From: Ruegeria meonggei
GTDB taxonomy: Bacteria; Pseudomonadota; Alphaproteobacteria; Rhodobacterales; Rhodobacteraceae
Direction: 5' to 3'
Length of the DNA: 64,000 bases
Assembly: GCF_900172215.1 (NCBI RefSeq)
Contig: NZ_FWFP01000002.1
Span: forward strand, 186,001 to 250,000
The position numbers were made by a program, and so were the translations under genes. Below, one piece after another: positions 26,243-34,888 of this stretch. Every line of letters starts with the position of its first letter. Within the stretch, counting starts at the first letter, position 1. Below the pieces are notes generated by a model that saw only the letters and a program-made list of their open reading frames with translations, made no database searches and was not told where the DNA came from.

Positions 26243-26642
26243 CGCGCGGAGGGCCTGTAAGCCGGATCTTGTTCCAGGGTTGCCCCCTTCGATGACCATT
26301 CCTCTAGGCCGCACATTGCTGCACGGCTCAAGCTGCCAACCCGGTCCCTCTCGGCCAGGACATGCCTAGCGGTGGTATCGGCTGACGCCGACCGACCCGC
26401 GCGGGGACCCTATTTGGCATTGCTCCCGGTGGGGCTTGCCGTGCCGCCCCTGTTGCCAGCGGCGCGGTGGGCTCTTACCCCACCGTTTCACCCTTACCTC
26501 GGACCGAAATCCGGGGCGGTCTGATTTCTGTGGCGCTTTCCGTCGGGTTTCCCCGCCCGGGCGTTACCCGGCACCGTTGTCTTGTGGAGTCCGGACTTTC
26601 CTCTCGGGTTTGCACCCCAGCGGCCATCCGGCCCTCCGCGCA
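26243..26642 (-). ncRNA. rnpB: RNase P RNA (class A)
   Basis: The catalytic RNA of RNase P, which matures tRNA 5' ends, about 400 nt. On the reverse strand the 5' part contains the universally conserved GAGGAAAGTCCGGACTCC. The ends pair (GCGGAGGGC with GCCCTCCGC) to form helix P1. The 3' part reads CCGGCTTACAGGCCCTCCGC. The size and P1 closure match alphaproteobacterial type A RNA. The exact ends are estimated to within a few bases. Confidence 0.95.
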
Positions 26643-26768
26643 GAGTGTGGGTATGCTGAGTGCCCACTGCCGTCAAGAGCGGAGAAGGGTAGAAGAGGCC
26701 AGCCCCTTCTTGGCCTGCGGCCAATTCAACCCCGGGATATTTCCGGCCAGATGAAGGGCGATTCCAGA

Positions 26769-27449
26769 TCAGCGATCTTTGGATGCCAGGGGTACGAAAT
26801 CTGCCGGAGCAAGGGGGCCATTGGCCCAGGGCCGATATCTGAGACGCACCGCGGCGAGCAGGGTTTCGTCGTCCACATCCGGTGGGAAACCCGCGTTTTC
26901 AACCAATGTGCGGAACGTTCGCATGGACGCGCATTGCGGATCGTTGTTCCGGCCGCGTTGGCCAGCCAGGTTCAGATACTCCAGCCGTTGCCAGGGGAAC
27001 CGGGGGCCGGGATCGATCTTGCGACCTGGGGCCATGTCTGAATGGCCGATAACCCTGTGTGGTGAAATCGACCAACGCGCCATGGTTTGGGTCAGAAGGC
27101 GGTCCAGTACAGTCAACTGAGGCTCGGGGAACGGGTGTTTACCGGTATTGTCTAGTTCGATCCCGATTGAGCGGGAGTTGATGTCTGTTTGGCCGTGCCA
27201 GCTGCCGGCACCCGCGTGCCAGGCGCGGTCTTTTTCGTCGACCATCTGCCAGAGCGTGCCATCTGCACCGATCAAGTAGTGGGCCGAGACTTCATACGCA
27301 GGGTCGCACAAACGATGCAGTGCAGCCTGAGCACTGTTCATGGCAGTGTAATGCAGAACGATCAAAGATGGCATTAGCCCGTCCCGGCGTGGACCAAAAT
27401 TGGGGGACGGGTGCCAGATGGGCGATACGGGATTAGTTGTTGACGGCAC
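26769..27449 (-). CDS. N-acetylmuramoyl-L-alanine amidase (AmpD-like, Amidase_2)
   Basis: About 226 residues. The Amidase_2 zinc fold is clear: VLHYTAM supplies the first His, RAWHAGAGSWHGQTDIN the middle region, and VIGHSDMAPGRKIDPGPRF the second His and catalytic residues. Such enzymes cut the peptide from (anhydro)MurNAc in cell-wall recycling. WHPSPNFGPRRDG before the domain is conserved in relatives, so the start must precede it. The GTG at 27449 is the best candidate and overlaps the upstream stop by 17 bases. There is no signal peptide, so it is probably cytosolic, which suits AmpD-type recycling. Confidence 0.82.
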   Translation of the reverse strand: MPSTTNPVSPIWHPSPNFGPRRDGLMPSLIVLHYTAMNSAQAALHRLCDPAYEVSAHYLIGADGTLWQMVDEKDRAWHAGAGSWHGQTDINSRSIGIELDNTGKHPFPEPQLTVLDRLLTQTMARWSISPHRVIGHSDMAPGRKIDPGPRFPWQRLEYLNLAGQRGRNNDPQCASMRTFRTLVENAGFPPDVDDETLLAAVRLRYRPWANGPLAPADFVPLASKDR

Positions 27450-28128
27450 TGCGGAACGGGCCGGGATCCCAGCTGCAAGCATAGCCATCGCCATCCGGGT
27501 CCAGGCCTTTGCGGTCGCGCTGCGGCCCGCCGCTGGACAGGAATTCGATCTGGGCCTGATCGGCTGAGGCGTAGCGGGCACAATTGCGCTGTGCCTTGGC
27601 CTGCAGGTTGAACCCTGCGCGGCTGTAAAGCTGAGTGCCGACCAGGTTGGAAGTGCTTAACGCATACTGCACAATATTAGGTTGGCCATCGGTTCCGCGT
27701 TGCGGGACAGCGGTTGGTGCGACCACCTCATAGGTTTGGCGGTTTTGTTCGATCAGCGCCGCGTCGGATTCGATACTCCGGCGGTCAGACACAGCTGCAA
27801 AATCCTGTTCGTCGGAAATTGCCGTGTTGTTGCCCGCCTGCGTAGGGGCGCTTTGCCCTGAAGTGCTGGCCAAGGCTGCCGCTGTCGCAGAGGCAAGATC
27901 GGCGTCATCGCCCGTTGGCACGGTAGACGCTGCGCCAGGTGCTCCAAGCTGCTGTTCGGATACCTCAGCCGGGCTGAGCAGTGTGCCTCCCGAATACCCC
28001 TGCCCGGCCAACTGCGCCTCACGCTGGGCCTGATAGGACGGCGTATTGAACTCAGTCCCAGAAACGGGGGCCACCGTGTTGCAAGCGGCCACAAACCCAA
28101 TTGCGGGGATCAGAAGCGTAAAGCGCAT
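27433..28128 (-). CDS. Lipoprotein with C-terminal Excalibur-like domain
   Basis: A 231-residue lipoprotein precursor. The signal sequence ends FVAAC, so Cys16 is lipidated. A long Ala/Gln/Ser-rich, probably disordered segment (about 40-150) follows. The C-terminus (about 190-231) reads NCARYASADQAQ then LDPDGDGYACSWDPGPFR, the Excalibur-type calcium-binding DxDxDGxxC motif with a paired cysteine. It overlaps the start of the amidase gene, so the two are likely expressed together and both act on the envelope. The mature function is unknown. Confidence 0.82.
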   Translation of the reverse strand: MRFTLLIPAIGFVAACNTVAPVSGTEFNTPSYQAQREAQLAGQGYSGGTLLSPAEVSEQQLGAPGAASTVPTGDDADLASATAAALASTSGQSAPTQAGNNTAISDEQDFAAVSDRRSIESDAALIEQNRQTYEVVAPTAVPQRGTDGQPNIVQYALSTSNLVGTQLYSRAGFNLQAKAQRNCARYASADQAQIEFLSSGGPQRDRKGLDPDGDGYACSWDPGPFRSAVNN

Positions 28129-28168
28129 TCAGCTGCTCCGTCTTTCGTTGTCTTGCCTGACCTGAGGC

Positions 28169-29656
28169 TTACCACCATTTCCCGGGCTTTGCCACAAACC
28201 CGGCGGCGCTTTCCAGCGCATAGGCTGTGTTCAGCAGATCACCTTCGTCCCATGGGCGCCCGATCAGCTGCAGGCCAAGGGGCAGACCCTGTTTGTCCAG
28301 ACCCGCAGGTATGGAAATACCCGGCAGACCAGCAAGGTTCACCGTGACGGTGAAAACGTCGTTCAGATACATCTGAACCGGGTCCGCCTCGGTCATTTCA
28401 CCCAAGCCGAATGAGGCCGAAGGTGTTGCCGGGGTCAGGATCGCGTCGACGCCAGCCGCGAAGACGTCTTCGAAGTCTTTCTTGATCAGCGTGCGAACCT
28501 TGCGGGCGCGATTGTAGTAGGCGTCGTAGAACCCCGCTGACAGCACATAGGTGCCGATCATGACGCGGCGCTGGACCTCATGTCCAAAGCCTTCGGCGCG
28601 GGTTTTCTCGTACATCTCGGTGATGCCGTCCCCTTGTGCCATCTGCGCGCGGCGGCCATAGCGGACACCATCGTACCGGGCAAGGTTCGAAGACGCCTCG
28701 GCCGGTGCAATCACGTAATAGGCTGGCAGCGCGTATTTGGTATGCGGCAGTGAGATATCGACTATCTCGGCGCCTGCGTCTTTCAGCATTGCGGCACCGT
28801 CAGCCCAGAGCTTTTCGATCTCGGCCGGCATACCCTCCATGCGGTATTCCTTGGGGATACCGATCTTCTTGCCTTTGATGTCGCCAGTCAGCTTCGCCTC
28901 AAAATTCGGCACGGCCAGTTCGGCGCTGGTCGAATCCTTGGCGTCGTGACCACACATGGTTTCCAGCATGATCGCCGCGTCGCGCACGTTCTTGGTCATC
29001 GGCCCGGCCTGATCCAGCGAGGAGGCAAAGGCCACAATGCCCCAGCGCGAGCAGCGGCCATAGGTGGGTTTGATGCCGGTTATGCCAACAAACGCCGCAG
29101 GTTGACGGATCGAGCCACCGGTATCGGTGCCGGTCGCGGCCAAACACAGATCAGCAGCCACGGCAGACGCCGACCCACCAGATGAGCCACCCGGTGTCAG
29201 CTGCGCGTCATCATTGCCACGCCGCCAAGGGCTGACCGCATTGCCGTAAGTCGAGGTCTCGTTGGACGAGCCCATGGCAAACTCGTCCATGTTCAGCTTG
29301 CCCAACATCACGGCGCCTGCGTCGGCCAATTGCTGCGATACGGTGGATTCGTATTCCGGCTTGAACCCGTCCAGAATCTTCGAACCCGCCTGTGACGGCA
29401 CGCCTTTGGTGCAGAAAAGGTCCTTGATACCAATCGGCAGGCCGCACATCGAAGGCGCATCGCCCGCCTTGATCCGCGCATCCGCAGCCTTGGCACGTTC
29501 CAGCGCGATCTCGGGGGTTTTGTGGACAAAGGCGTTCAACGCGTCGGCATCGTCAATGGCTGTGAGGCAGGATTCGGTCAACTCGACCGAAGTTACATCA
29601 CCCTTGCGCAGCGCATCGCGGGCCTCGGCCAGGCCCAGTTTGTTCAGATCGCTCAT
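28169..29656 (-). CDS. gatA: Asp/Glu-tRNA amidotransferase subunit A
   Basis: The 495-residue amidase subunit of GatCAB, which converts Glu-tRNA(Gln) (or Asp-tRNA(Asn)) to the amide form using glutamine. The Ser-cisSer-Lys triad is complete: Lys78 in GIKDLF, Ser158 in [11 protein letters not shown] and Ser182 in [11 protein letters not shown]. It follows gatC with a 3-base gap. gatB is not adjacent, as is usual in alphaproteobacteria. Confidence 0.97.
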   Translation of the reverse strand: MSDLNKLGLAEARDALRKGDVTSVELTESCLTAIDDADALNAFVHKTPEIALERAKAADARIKAGDAPSMCGLPIGIKDLFCTKGVPSQAGSKILDGFKPEYESTVSQQLADAGAVMLGKLNMDEFAMGSSNETSTYGNAVSPWRRGNDDAQLTPGGSSGGSASAVAADLCLAATGTDTGGSIRQPAAFVGITGIKPTYGRCSRWGIVAFASSLDQAGPMTKNVRDAAIMLETMCGHDAKDSTSAELAVPNFEAKLTGDIKGKKIGIPKEYRMEGMPAEIEKLWADGAAMLKDAGAEIVDISLPHTKYALPAYYVIAPAEASSNLARYDGVRYGRRAQMAQGDGITEMYEKTRAEGFGHEVQRRVMIGTYVLSAGFYDAYYNRARKVRTLIKKDFEDVFAAGVDAILTPATPSASFGLGEMTEADPVQMYLNDVFTVTVNLAGLPGISIPAGLDKQGLPLGLQLIGRPWDEGDLLNTAYALESAAGFVAKPGKWW

Positions 29657-29659
29657 GTC

Positions 29660-29947
29660 TTACTCCACCACTTTGGGGACTGCGAAAAAACCTTCGCGCG
29701 CGTCGGGGGCGTTGGCCAGAACCTTGTCCTGCTGATTGCCGTCGGTGACCACATCTTCGCGGCGTTTCAGGCGCATCGGTTCGACCGAGACCATCGGCTC
29801 GACACCATCAACATCCACTTCGTTGAGTTGCTCGATGAACCCAAGGATTGTGTTGAACTCGGACGCCAGCGCGGGCAGCGCGTCATCCTCGACCTTGATC
29901 CGGGCCAGTTTGGCCACTTTGGCGGCAGTGCTTTGGTCAATCGACAT
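29660..29947 (-). CDS. gatC: Asp/Glu-tRNA amidotransferase subunit C
   Basis: A 95-residue GatC, the small subunit that wraps around GatA and stabilises its contact with GatB. MSIDQSTAAKVAKLARI at the start and EDVVTDGNQQDKVLANAPD near the end are typical. It lies directly before gatA and leads the transcript. The promoter should be in 29948-30177, a 230-base spacer shared with the small exported peptide gene. Confidence 0.95.
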   Translation of the reverse strand: MSIDQSTAAKVAKLARIKVEDDALPALASEFNTILGFIEQLNEVDVDGVEPMVSVEPMRLKRREDVVTDGNQQDKVLANAPDAREGFFAVPKVVE

Positions 29948-30177
29948 CGGAAAACCTCATATGCGTTAGGGGGGCATTTACCTGTCTGATGCTCCGGTCG
30001 CAAGACCGCCAGAGGACGGATGTCGCCCTGCCATGCTCTGTTTGCCCCAAACTGCCATTCAATTTTGCATATGCCCTATGCACAAAAGTAAACCGATTAG
30101 TTCATTTCTCGCCTTGAAAAGCTAAACCGTACTGTTCATTTCATTTCGTACGACACAACGCAAACCGGAGAACGAAA

Positions 30178-30333
30178 ATGAAAACCCTCATTACTGCCCT
30201 TGTTCTGTCTGCGACCACCCTGACGGCCCCCGCATATGCATTTGTTCAGGTCGGCAGCCTGCCCCCGACGCTGACCTTCCCCAAACCTGCTCCTGATACG
30301 GTGACGCAGGATCAGACTAAGGTGGACAAATAA
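30178..30333 (+). CDS. Small exported peptide, 51 residues
   Basis: A short gene with good expression signals. The ATG at 30178 has CCGGAG about 8 bases upstream, and a strong terminator follows 12 bases after the stop. The product starts MKTLITALVLSATTLTAPAY and has a likely signal peptidase I site after AYA (residue 21). That leaves a mature peptide of about 30 residues, rich in Pro and Thr with a charged tail (DQTKVDK). No domain is recognised. Codon use is like that of neighbouring genes. Small exported peptides of this kind are seen in related marine bacteria, but the role is unknown. Confidence 0.72.
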   Translation: MKTLITALVLSATTLTAPAYAFVQVGSLPPTLTFPKPAPDTVTQDQTKVDK

Positions 30334-30344
30334 GTCTTCTCCTG

Positions 30345-30383
30345 TCCCGGGCCAGGGCCCCCTGACCTGGCTCGGGAATTTTT
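30345..30383 (+). terminator. Rho-independent terminator of the small peptide gene
   Basis: A 12-base stem TCCCGGGCCAGG/CCTGGCTCGGGA (30345-30356 and 30366-30377), with one G-U pair, is followed by ATTTTTC. Confidence 0.85.
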
Positions 30384-30480
30384 CAATTGAGTGCTGCACT
30401 TGCCCTGACATACCGCTACGATGGTGATGAAAAACCCGCCCGGGCTGCACCGCAGATCGGGCCAGCCAACGGAGCGTAAA

Positions 30481-31044
30481 ATGAGTGCGCGAAAGCAATC
30501 GGTTCTGGACGCTATCGATGCGGCCAATATTCAAGACCCAAACCTCGAAGACGGCCAGCCAGCCGCCCTGTTGTACGGCCAGCGCATGAGCGCCGAGCTG
30601 AACCGACTTGTCCCTGACGCATCAGACCCGCTGCAGATTGCAGCACGTGGCCAGCATGTGGAACGCTGGAAGCTTGCCCGCACCGAATATCCAGAAGGCC
30701 GCGCCGGATATCTGGCCTGGCGCAAGGCGCAGGGGGTCCACCATGCCGAGATTGTCATGACCCTGATGGAACAGGGCGGCTATGGCGCCGACGAAGCCGA
30801 AGCCGCGGGTCGAATGCTGCGCAAACAAGGCATAAAACGCGATGCCGAAGTCCAATCGCTGGAGGACGTCATTTGTTTCGTGTTCCTCAAATGGTATTTT
30901 GCGCCCTTCGCCGCCAAACACTCAGCAGCGAAAATCCAAAGCATTGTTGAGAAAACCGCGCGCAAGATGTCAGCCGATGGTCGCGCGCGCGTGCTGACAG
31001 AGTTTGACCTGCCCCATGACCTTGCCGCCGCGTTTCAGGCCTGA
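30481..31044 (+). CDS. DUF4202 protein
   Basis: A 187-residue cytosolic protein of the DUF4202 family. QIAARGQHVERWKLARTEYP and GRAGYLAWRKAQGVHHAE are the family hallmarks, with conserved His/Glu residues suggesting a metal-dependent hydrolase-like helical fold (HD-domain-like). Function is unknown; related genes often lie near sulfur and oxidoreductase genes elsewhere. The ATG at 30481 was chosen because homology begins at once and GGAGCG lies just upstream. Its last 10 bases overlap the end of the convergent ceramidase-like gene. Confidence 0.83.
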   Translation: MSARKQSVLDAIDAANIQDPNLEDGQPAALLYGQRMSAELNRLVPDASDPLQIAARGQHVERWKLARTEYPEGRAGYLAWRKAQGVHHAEIVMTLMEQGGYGADEAEAAGRMLRKQGIKRDAEVQSLEDVICFVFLKWYFAPFAAKHSAAKIQSIVEKTARKMSADGRARVLTEFDLPHDLAAAFQA

Positions 31045-31691
31045 CGGGTACGGATCAGATGCCTTCGATACACCTCGATCATCCAACCCAGCATGATGGC
31101 GTTCAGGATGTGCCACAGAAAATGGGTGCCCAACGGGATTTGCCCACACAAGGGTTCATCCAGGGCGCGGAAGGTGACTGAGGCGATAAGAATCGTCGCA
31201 CCAATCGCCAGACCTCTGGCCGTCTCTGGCACCCTGCCCCGCAGCAAGGCCGCATAGATCAGAATCAACAAGGGCACGGGCGCATAGGCCGCAGATCCGC
31301 CCAACCCTGGGATAAGCTGAAACACCGGCACAGTGACCACCGCATAGGGCACGAACAAAACCGTGCCTCCAAAGGCATAAAGCGGCCGCATATGCCAGAC
31401 ATCCCGGTTGATCGCAAAGATATAGACGAGAATGAACAGCAATATGGGCGTCGTGTCCGCAATGGCCGCCCAAACCTGTGCATGGGTGTGGAACATATAG
31501 CTACCGACACCGATTCCGACCAGAATGACAACCAAAGCTATCGCAACGGGCATCCCCTGCCCCCGCACCCGTCGCCACATGATCCAGGCGGCGACCAGAA
31601 AAGCTGCGTTTGTCACCGCATTTATTGGTTCGGCCCAATAGGCAGGCGACAAACGTTCGCAATAGCCGTCGATTTCCTGCAACCAGTCCAT
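31035..31691 (-). CDS. Alkaline ceramidase-like membrane protein
   Basis: A 218-residue protein with about seven hydrophobic helices and the conserved motifs of the alkaline ceramidase/CREST membrane hydrolases: AEPINAVTN (Glu21, Asn24, Asn28), GSYMFHTH and the C-terminal HFLWH. In eukaryotic ceramidases the Ser, Asp and three His residues bind zinc and cleave an amide. The bacterial substrate is unknown, and since this bacterial group is not known for ceramides, another amide lipid is plausible. Its end overlaps the DUF4202 gene by 10 bases, tail to tail. Confidence 0.82.
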   Translation of the reverse strand: MDWLQEIDGYCERLSPAYWAEPINAVTNAAFLVAAWIMWRRVRGQGMPVAIALVVILVGIGVGSYMFHTHAQVWAAIADTTPILLFILVYIFAINRDVWHMRPLYAFGGTVLFVPYAVVTVPVFQLIPGLGGSAAYAPVPLLILIYAALLRGRVPETARGLAIGATILIASVTFRALDEPLCGQIPLGTHFLWHILNAIMLGWMIEVYRRHLIRTRQA

Positions 31692-31751
31692 GAACTTTTA
31701 CATAGCCGATGCTAGATTGAAGCCAACAGTTTGTTTTGGGAGGACGAATTC

Positions 31752-32444
31752 ATGAACATCATCTGGTTGGGACACGGCAGCTTTCGTATTGAAACACAAG
31801 GGCAGGTCCTGCTGATCGATCCCTGGCTGACTGGCAATCCCGTTCTGGGCGAAGACCAGCACGACGCAGCGCTGGACGGGGCAACGCACATCCTTTTGAC
31901 GCATACGCATTTCGACCATGTGGCTGATGTCGTCTCATTGGCTAAGCATCTCAACGTGCCAGTGGTCGGCCAATACGATCTGATGGGCTATTGGGCCGAG
32001 GCCGAAAGCCTGGAGACCATCGGCTTCAACAAGGGTGGTACGGTGAACCTGAATGGTATCAAAGTCTCGATGGTGCCAGCCTCGCACAGTTCGACTTTTT
32101 CCACACCAGATGGCCTGCGCACTGGTGGCAGTGAGGTTGGCTTCATGATCGCCTCCGAGGGCCACATGGTCTATGTGTCCGGCGATACGGATATCATGGC
32201 CGATATGGATTGGATGGGGGATTACTACAAACCCGATATCGGCATCCTGTCGGCGGGCGGTCATTTTACCATGGATATGAAAGGCGCCGCTTACGCGGGC
32301 AAGCGATATTTCAACTTCAAGACGGTGATTCCCTGCCATTACAAGACCTTCCCCATTTTGGAACAGTCCGCTCAGGTGTTGGCGGATGGCTTGCCCGGTG
32401 TCGACGTGATTGAGCCCGAGTTGATGCAGGCGATCACCCTTTAG
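31752..32444 (+). CDS. UPF0173 metal-dependent hydrolase (metallo-beta-lactamase fold)
   Basis: A 230-residue enzyme of the metallo-beta-lactamase superfamily, with the zinc motif THTHFDH at 50-56 (His51, His53, Asp55, His56). Further ligands lie in VPASHSS, SGDTD and the late PCHYKTFP. This is the UPF0173 (YtkL/RomA-like) group, whose substrate is not established; some relatives cleave phospholipid-like substrates. GGGAGGA lies about 7 bases before the ATG at 31752. It converges on tadA with only 2 bases between the stops. Confidence 0.88.
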   Translation: MNIIWLGHGSFRIETQGQVLLIDPWLTGNPVLGEDQHDAALDGATHILLTHTHFDHVADVVSLAKHLNVPVVGQYDLMGYWAEAESLETIGFNKGGTVNLNGIKVSMVPASHSSTFSTPDGLRTGGSEVGFMIASEGHMVYVSGDTDIMADMDWMGDYYKPDIGILSAGGHFTMDMKGAAYAGKRYFNFKTVIPCHYKTFPILEQSAQVLADGLPGVDVIEPELMQAITL

Positions 32445-32446
32445 GC

Positions 32447-32896
32447 TCAGCGCCGCGCGGCGAAGAATTCTTTCAACAGCGCGGTGGCCTCTCGCCCCCC
32501 GATGCCGTCGTAGACCTCAGGCACGTGATGCGCCTGACTGTGGGTGAAAACCCGCGCGCCATGGGCCACGCCACCAGATTTGGGATCAGCCGCGCCGTAA
32601 TAGATGCGCCGAATGCGCGCTGCTGCCAACGCTGCTGCACACATCGCACAAGGTTCAAGTGTCACATAAAGGTCGTGATCCGGCAGCCTCTCGGATCCGG
32701 CGGCGGCGCAGGCTGCGCGCAGGGCCAGAATCTCGGCATGGGCAGTGGGATCGTTCAGTTCGCGCGTCCGGTTGCCCGCCTGTGCCACCACGTGACCGTC
32801 AGGCGCGACAATGACAGCCCCCACGGGAACCTCGCCGCGATCCGCAGCAGCGCGGGCTTCTACCAGTGCCTTGTCCATATGCGATTTAAACACCAT
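32447..32896 (-). CDS. tadA: tRNA adenosine(34) deaminase TadA
   Basis: A 149-residue deaminase that makes inosine at the wobble position of tRNA-Arg(ACG). Zinc ligands and the proton shuttle are His53 and Glu55 (HAE) and the PCAMC motif at 82-86. The length and order match bacterial TadA. The ATG at 32896 has no strong Shine-Dalgarno. It is divergent from the pseudouridine synthase gene, and both act on RNA. Confidence 0.95.
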   Translation of the reverse strand: MVFKSHMDKALVEARAAADRGEVPVGAVIVAPDGHVVAQAGNRTRELNDPTAHAEILALRAACAAAGSERLPDHDLYVTLEPCAMCAAALAAARIRRIYYGAADPKSGGVAHGARVFTHSQAHHVPEVYDGIGGREATALLKEFFAARR

Positions 32897-32957
32897 GACC
32901 CTGACTGCATCAGAAACCCGCCTTTCGCAAGCGGACGGGATGCGCTATGGCCTGCGG

Positions 32958-33767
32958 ATGAACAAAACCCCTCCTCCCGGCGACCGGATCGCCAAAGTGC
33001 TGGCCCGCGCGGGCGTCGCCTCGCGCCGCGAAGCCGAACGCATGATCGAAGCCGGTCGTGTGACCGTGAATGGCAAGGCCATCGACAGCCCGGCGCTCAA
33101 CGTCACCGCCAAGGACAAGATCGCCGTAGATGGCAAACCTGTATCCGAACCTGAACCCTCGCGCCTGTGGTTGTATCACAAGCCCTCGGGCCTGGTGACG
33201 ACAACCCGCGACGAAAAAGGGCGCGCGACGATCTTTGACAAACTGCCCGAGGACATGCCCCGCGTCATGAGCGTTGGCCGGCTGGACTTGAATTCCGAAG
33301 GTCTGCTGCTTTTGACCAATGACGGCGGCATCAAACGCAAGCTGGAACTACCTTCGACTGGCTGGCTGCGCAAATACCGTGTCCGGCTGAACGGCCGCCC
33401 CAAAGACGAAGATTTCGCCCCTCTGCGCAAGGGTTTGGTGATCGACGGCGAGCGGTTTTTGCCGATGGATGTGTCTCTGGATCGTCAGCAAGGGGCGAAT
33501 GCCTGGCTGACCATCGGCCTGCGCGAGGGCAAGAACCGCGAGATTCGCCGCGCGATCGAGGATATCGGGTTCACCGTGAACCGCCTTTTGCGTGTCTCTT
33601 ACGGCCCGTTCCAACTGGGCAATCTGAAACCCGGCGAGGTCGAAGAAATCCGCCGCCGTGTGATGCGCGACCAATTGGGACTGGAAGCAGAAGCAGACGC
33701 GCCGGTCAAACGCCCCGCGCGCGCACAGCGAAAACGACCCGTTGTTGGCAAGAAACCTCGCAAGTGA
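32958..33767 (+). CDS. RsuA/RluB-family 23S rRNA pseudouridine synthase
   Basis: About 269 residues. An N-terminal S4 RNA-binding domain (about 9-60, AKVLARAGVASRREAERMI) precedes the synthase domain, with the catalytic Asp110 in GRLDLNSEGL and the family motif LREGKNREIRR. The tail is very basic (about 245-269), typical of RluB, which modifies U2605 of 23S rRNA. The frame is open upstream. An ATG at 32895 would overlap the tadA start in CATG. The ATG at 32958 is preferred because relatives begin just before GDRIAKVLARAG. Confidence 0.87.
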   Translation: MNKTPPPGDRIAKVLARAGVASRREAERMIEAGRVTVNGKAIDSPALNVTAKDKIAVDGKPVSEPEPSRLWLYHKPSGLVTTTRDEKGRATIFDKLPEDMPRVMSVGRLDLNSEGLLLLTNDGGIKRKLELPSTGWLRKYRVRLNGRPKDEDFAPLRKGLVIDGERFLPMDVSLDRQQGANAWLTIGLREGKNREIRRAIEDIGFTVNRLLRVSYGPFQLGNLKPGEVEEIRRRVMRDQLGLEAEADAPVKRPARAQRKRPVVGKKPRK

Positions 33768-33848
33768 CGCGGGTTATGCAACCTTTCCCCTAGCGCCCGG
33801 CCCCCTCATCCCCTAAATTTTCCGTGAGGAACGTCATTGAGGGGCACC

Positions 33849-33938
33849 ATGTCCGGAACCGGAGTACAGAAACTGGCCTATGCGGCGCTGCTGGTGTTGC
33901 TGTTTGGTGTTTGCACCGGCGTGTTGGGGGGCTTGTAG
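33849..33938 (+). CDS. Predicted 29-residue membrane microprotein at the head of the TelA operon
   Basis: A 30-codon frame from the ATG at 33849 to TAG at 33936, with GAGGGG just upstream. The product is MSGTGVQKLAYAALLVLLFG followed by VCTGVLGGL: a short polar start and one hydrophobic helix with a single cysteine. The next gene begins 4 bases after the stop, so translational coupling is likely. It is too short for homology to be judged by eye. It could instead be a leader that tunes translation of the XpaC-like gene. Confidence 0.55.
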   Translation: MSGTGVQKLAYAALLVLLFGVCTGVLGGL

Positions 33939-33942
33939 GCGC

Positions 33943-34857
33943 ATGGCCAAACGCTATGGCGGGAAATTCAGCCCTGACGGCAGCTCTGACCCATCCGAGC
34001 CACCCCGGCGCGGTCAGTTTGACGGCGCACGGGTGGAACCTGCCGGAGCGCGGGTGAACTTGTTGTTTCTGCCTGCCGTTCCGCTGGTGTTTCTATCGCT
34101 GAATGACGGTGCTGTCGGAATGACACTGGGTTTGGTTGCGGCGGGCTTACTGACAGGGGCTGCGTTCCTGTTGCGCGAAGGTCTGCGTGCCGAGGCCGCC
34201 TATAAATCGCGGCGTACTGCGCGGCGACCGGCTTTCCCCCGCAAGATATTCTCCAGCGTTCTCACCGGTCTGGGCGCGGCTCTTGCCTCGTACCGGACCG
34301 AGTTTCTGGATGCGACAACTGTGACCGAGGCCAGCCTGATTGCGCCCATCCTGTTCGGTGTCGTGGCAACCGCTTTGCATTCGGTGTCCTTTGGGCTTGA
34401 CCCTATGAAAGACAAGGGGATGGAGGGGGTCGACACCTTTCAGCAAGATCGTGTTGCCCGCGTGGTCGAGGACGCTGAAACCCACCTGACCCAGATGACC
34501 GATGCCATTAAACGGGCCGGTGATCGCCGGATCGAGGCCCGCGTCGAACAGTTTCAGGACACCGCCCGCGATTTGTTTCGCACGGTCGAGGAAGATCCCC
34601 GCGATCTGGCCGGGGCGCGGAAATATCTGACCGTGTACCTGCAGGGCGCACGCGACGCGACAGTCAAGTTTGCCGATGTCTATGCCCGCACACGCGATGC
34701 ACAGGCCATGAAAGACTACTCATCCCTGTTGGATGATCTGGAACAGAATTTCGCAGCCCGTACCCGCAAGATGCTCTTGGACGATCGCAGCGATCTGACA
34801 GTTGAAATTGACGTGTTGCGTGAGCGTCTGCAACGCGAAGGCGTCCGGTTGGACTGA
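33943..34857 (+). CDS. XpaC-like protein (5-bromo-4-chloroindolyl phosphate hydrolysis family)
   Basis: A 304-residue protein. A basic cytosolic N-terminus (1-40), then four hydrophobic helices (about 40-75 and 105-155), then a long helical C-terminal region (about 165-304) with QFQDTARDLFRTVEEDP and repeated acidic/basic heptads. This is the XpaC family layout, named from a Bacillus gene found in a colour-indicator screen; hydrolase activity is not proven. XpaC and TelA genes lie side by side in many bacteria, as here (31 bases apart), implying a joint role at the membrane. Confidence 0.8.
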   Translation: MAKRYGGKFSPDGSSDPSEPPRRGQFDGARVEPAGARVNLLFLPAVPLVFLSLNDGAVGMTLGLVAAGLLTGAAFLLREGLRAEAAYKSRRTARRPAFPRKIFSSVLTGLGAALASYRTEFLDATTVTEASLIAPILFGVVATALHSVSFGLDPMKDKGMEGVDTFQQDRVARVVEDAETHLTQMTDAIKRAGDRRIEARVEQFQDTARDLFRTVEEDPRDLAGARKYLTVYLQGARDATVKFADVYARTRDAQAMKDYSSLLDDLEQNFAARTRKMLLDDRSDLTVEIDVLRERLQREGVRLD

Positions 34858-34888
34858 CCGGCCAAAATGTTGAGGAAGGATTATCCCC

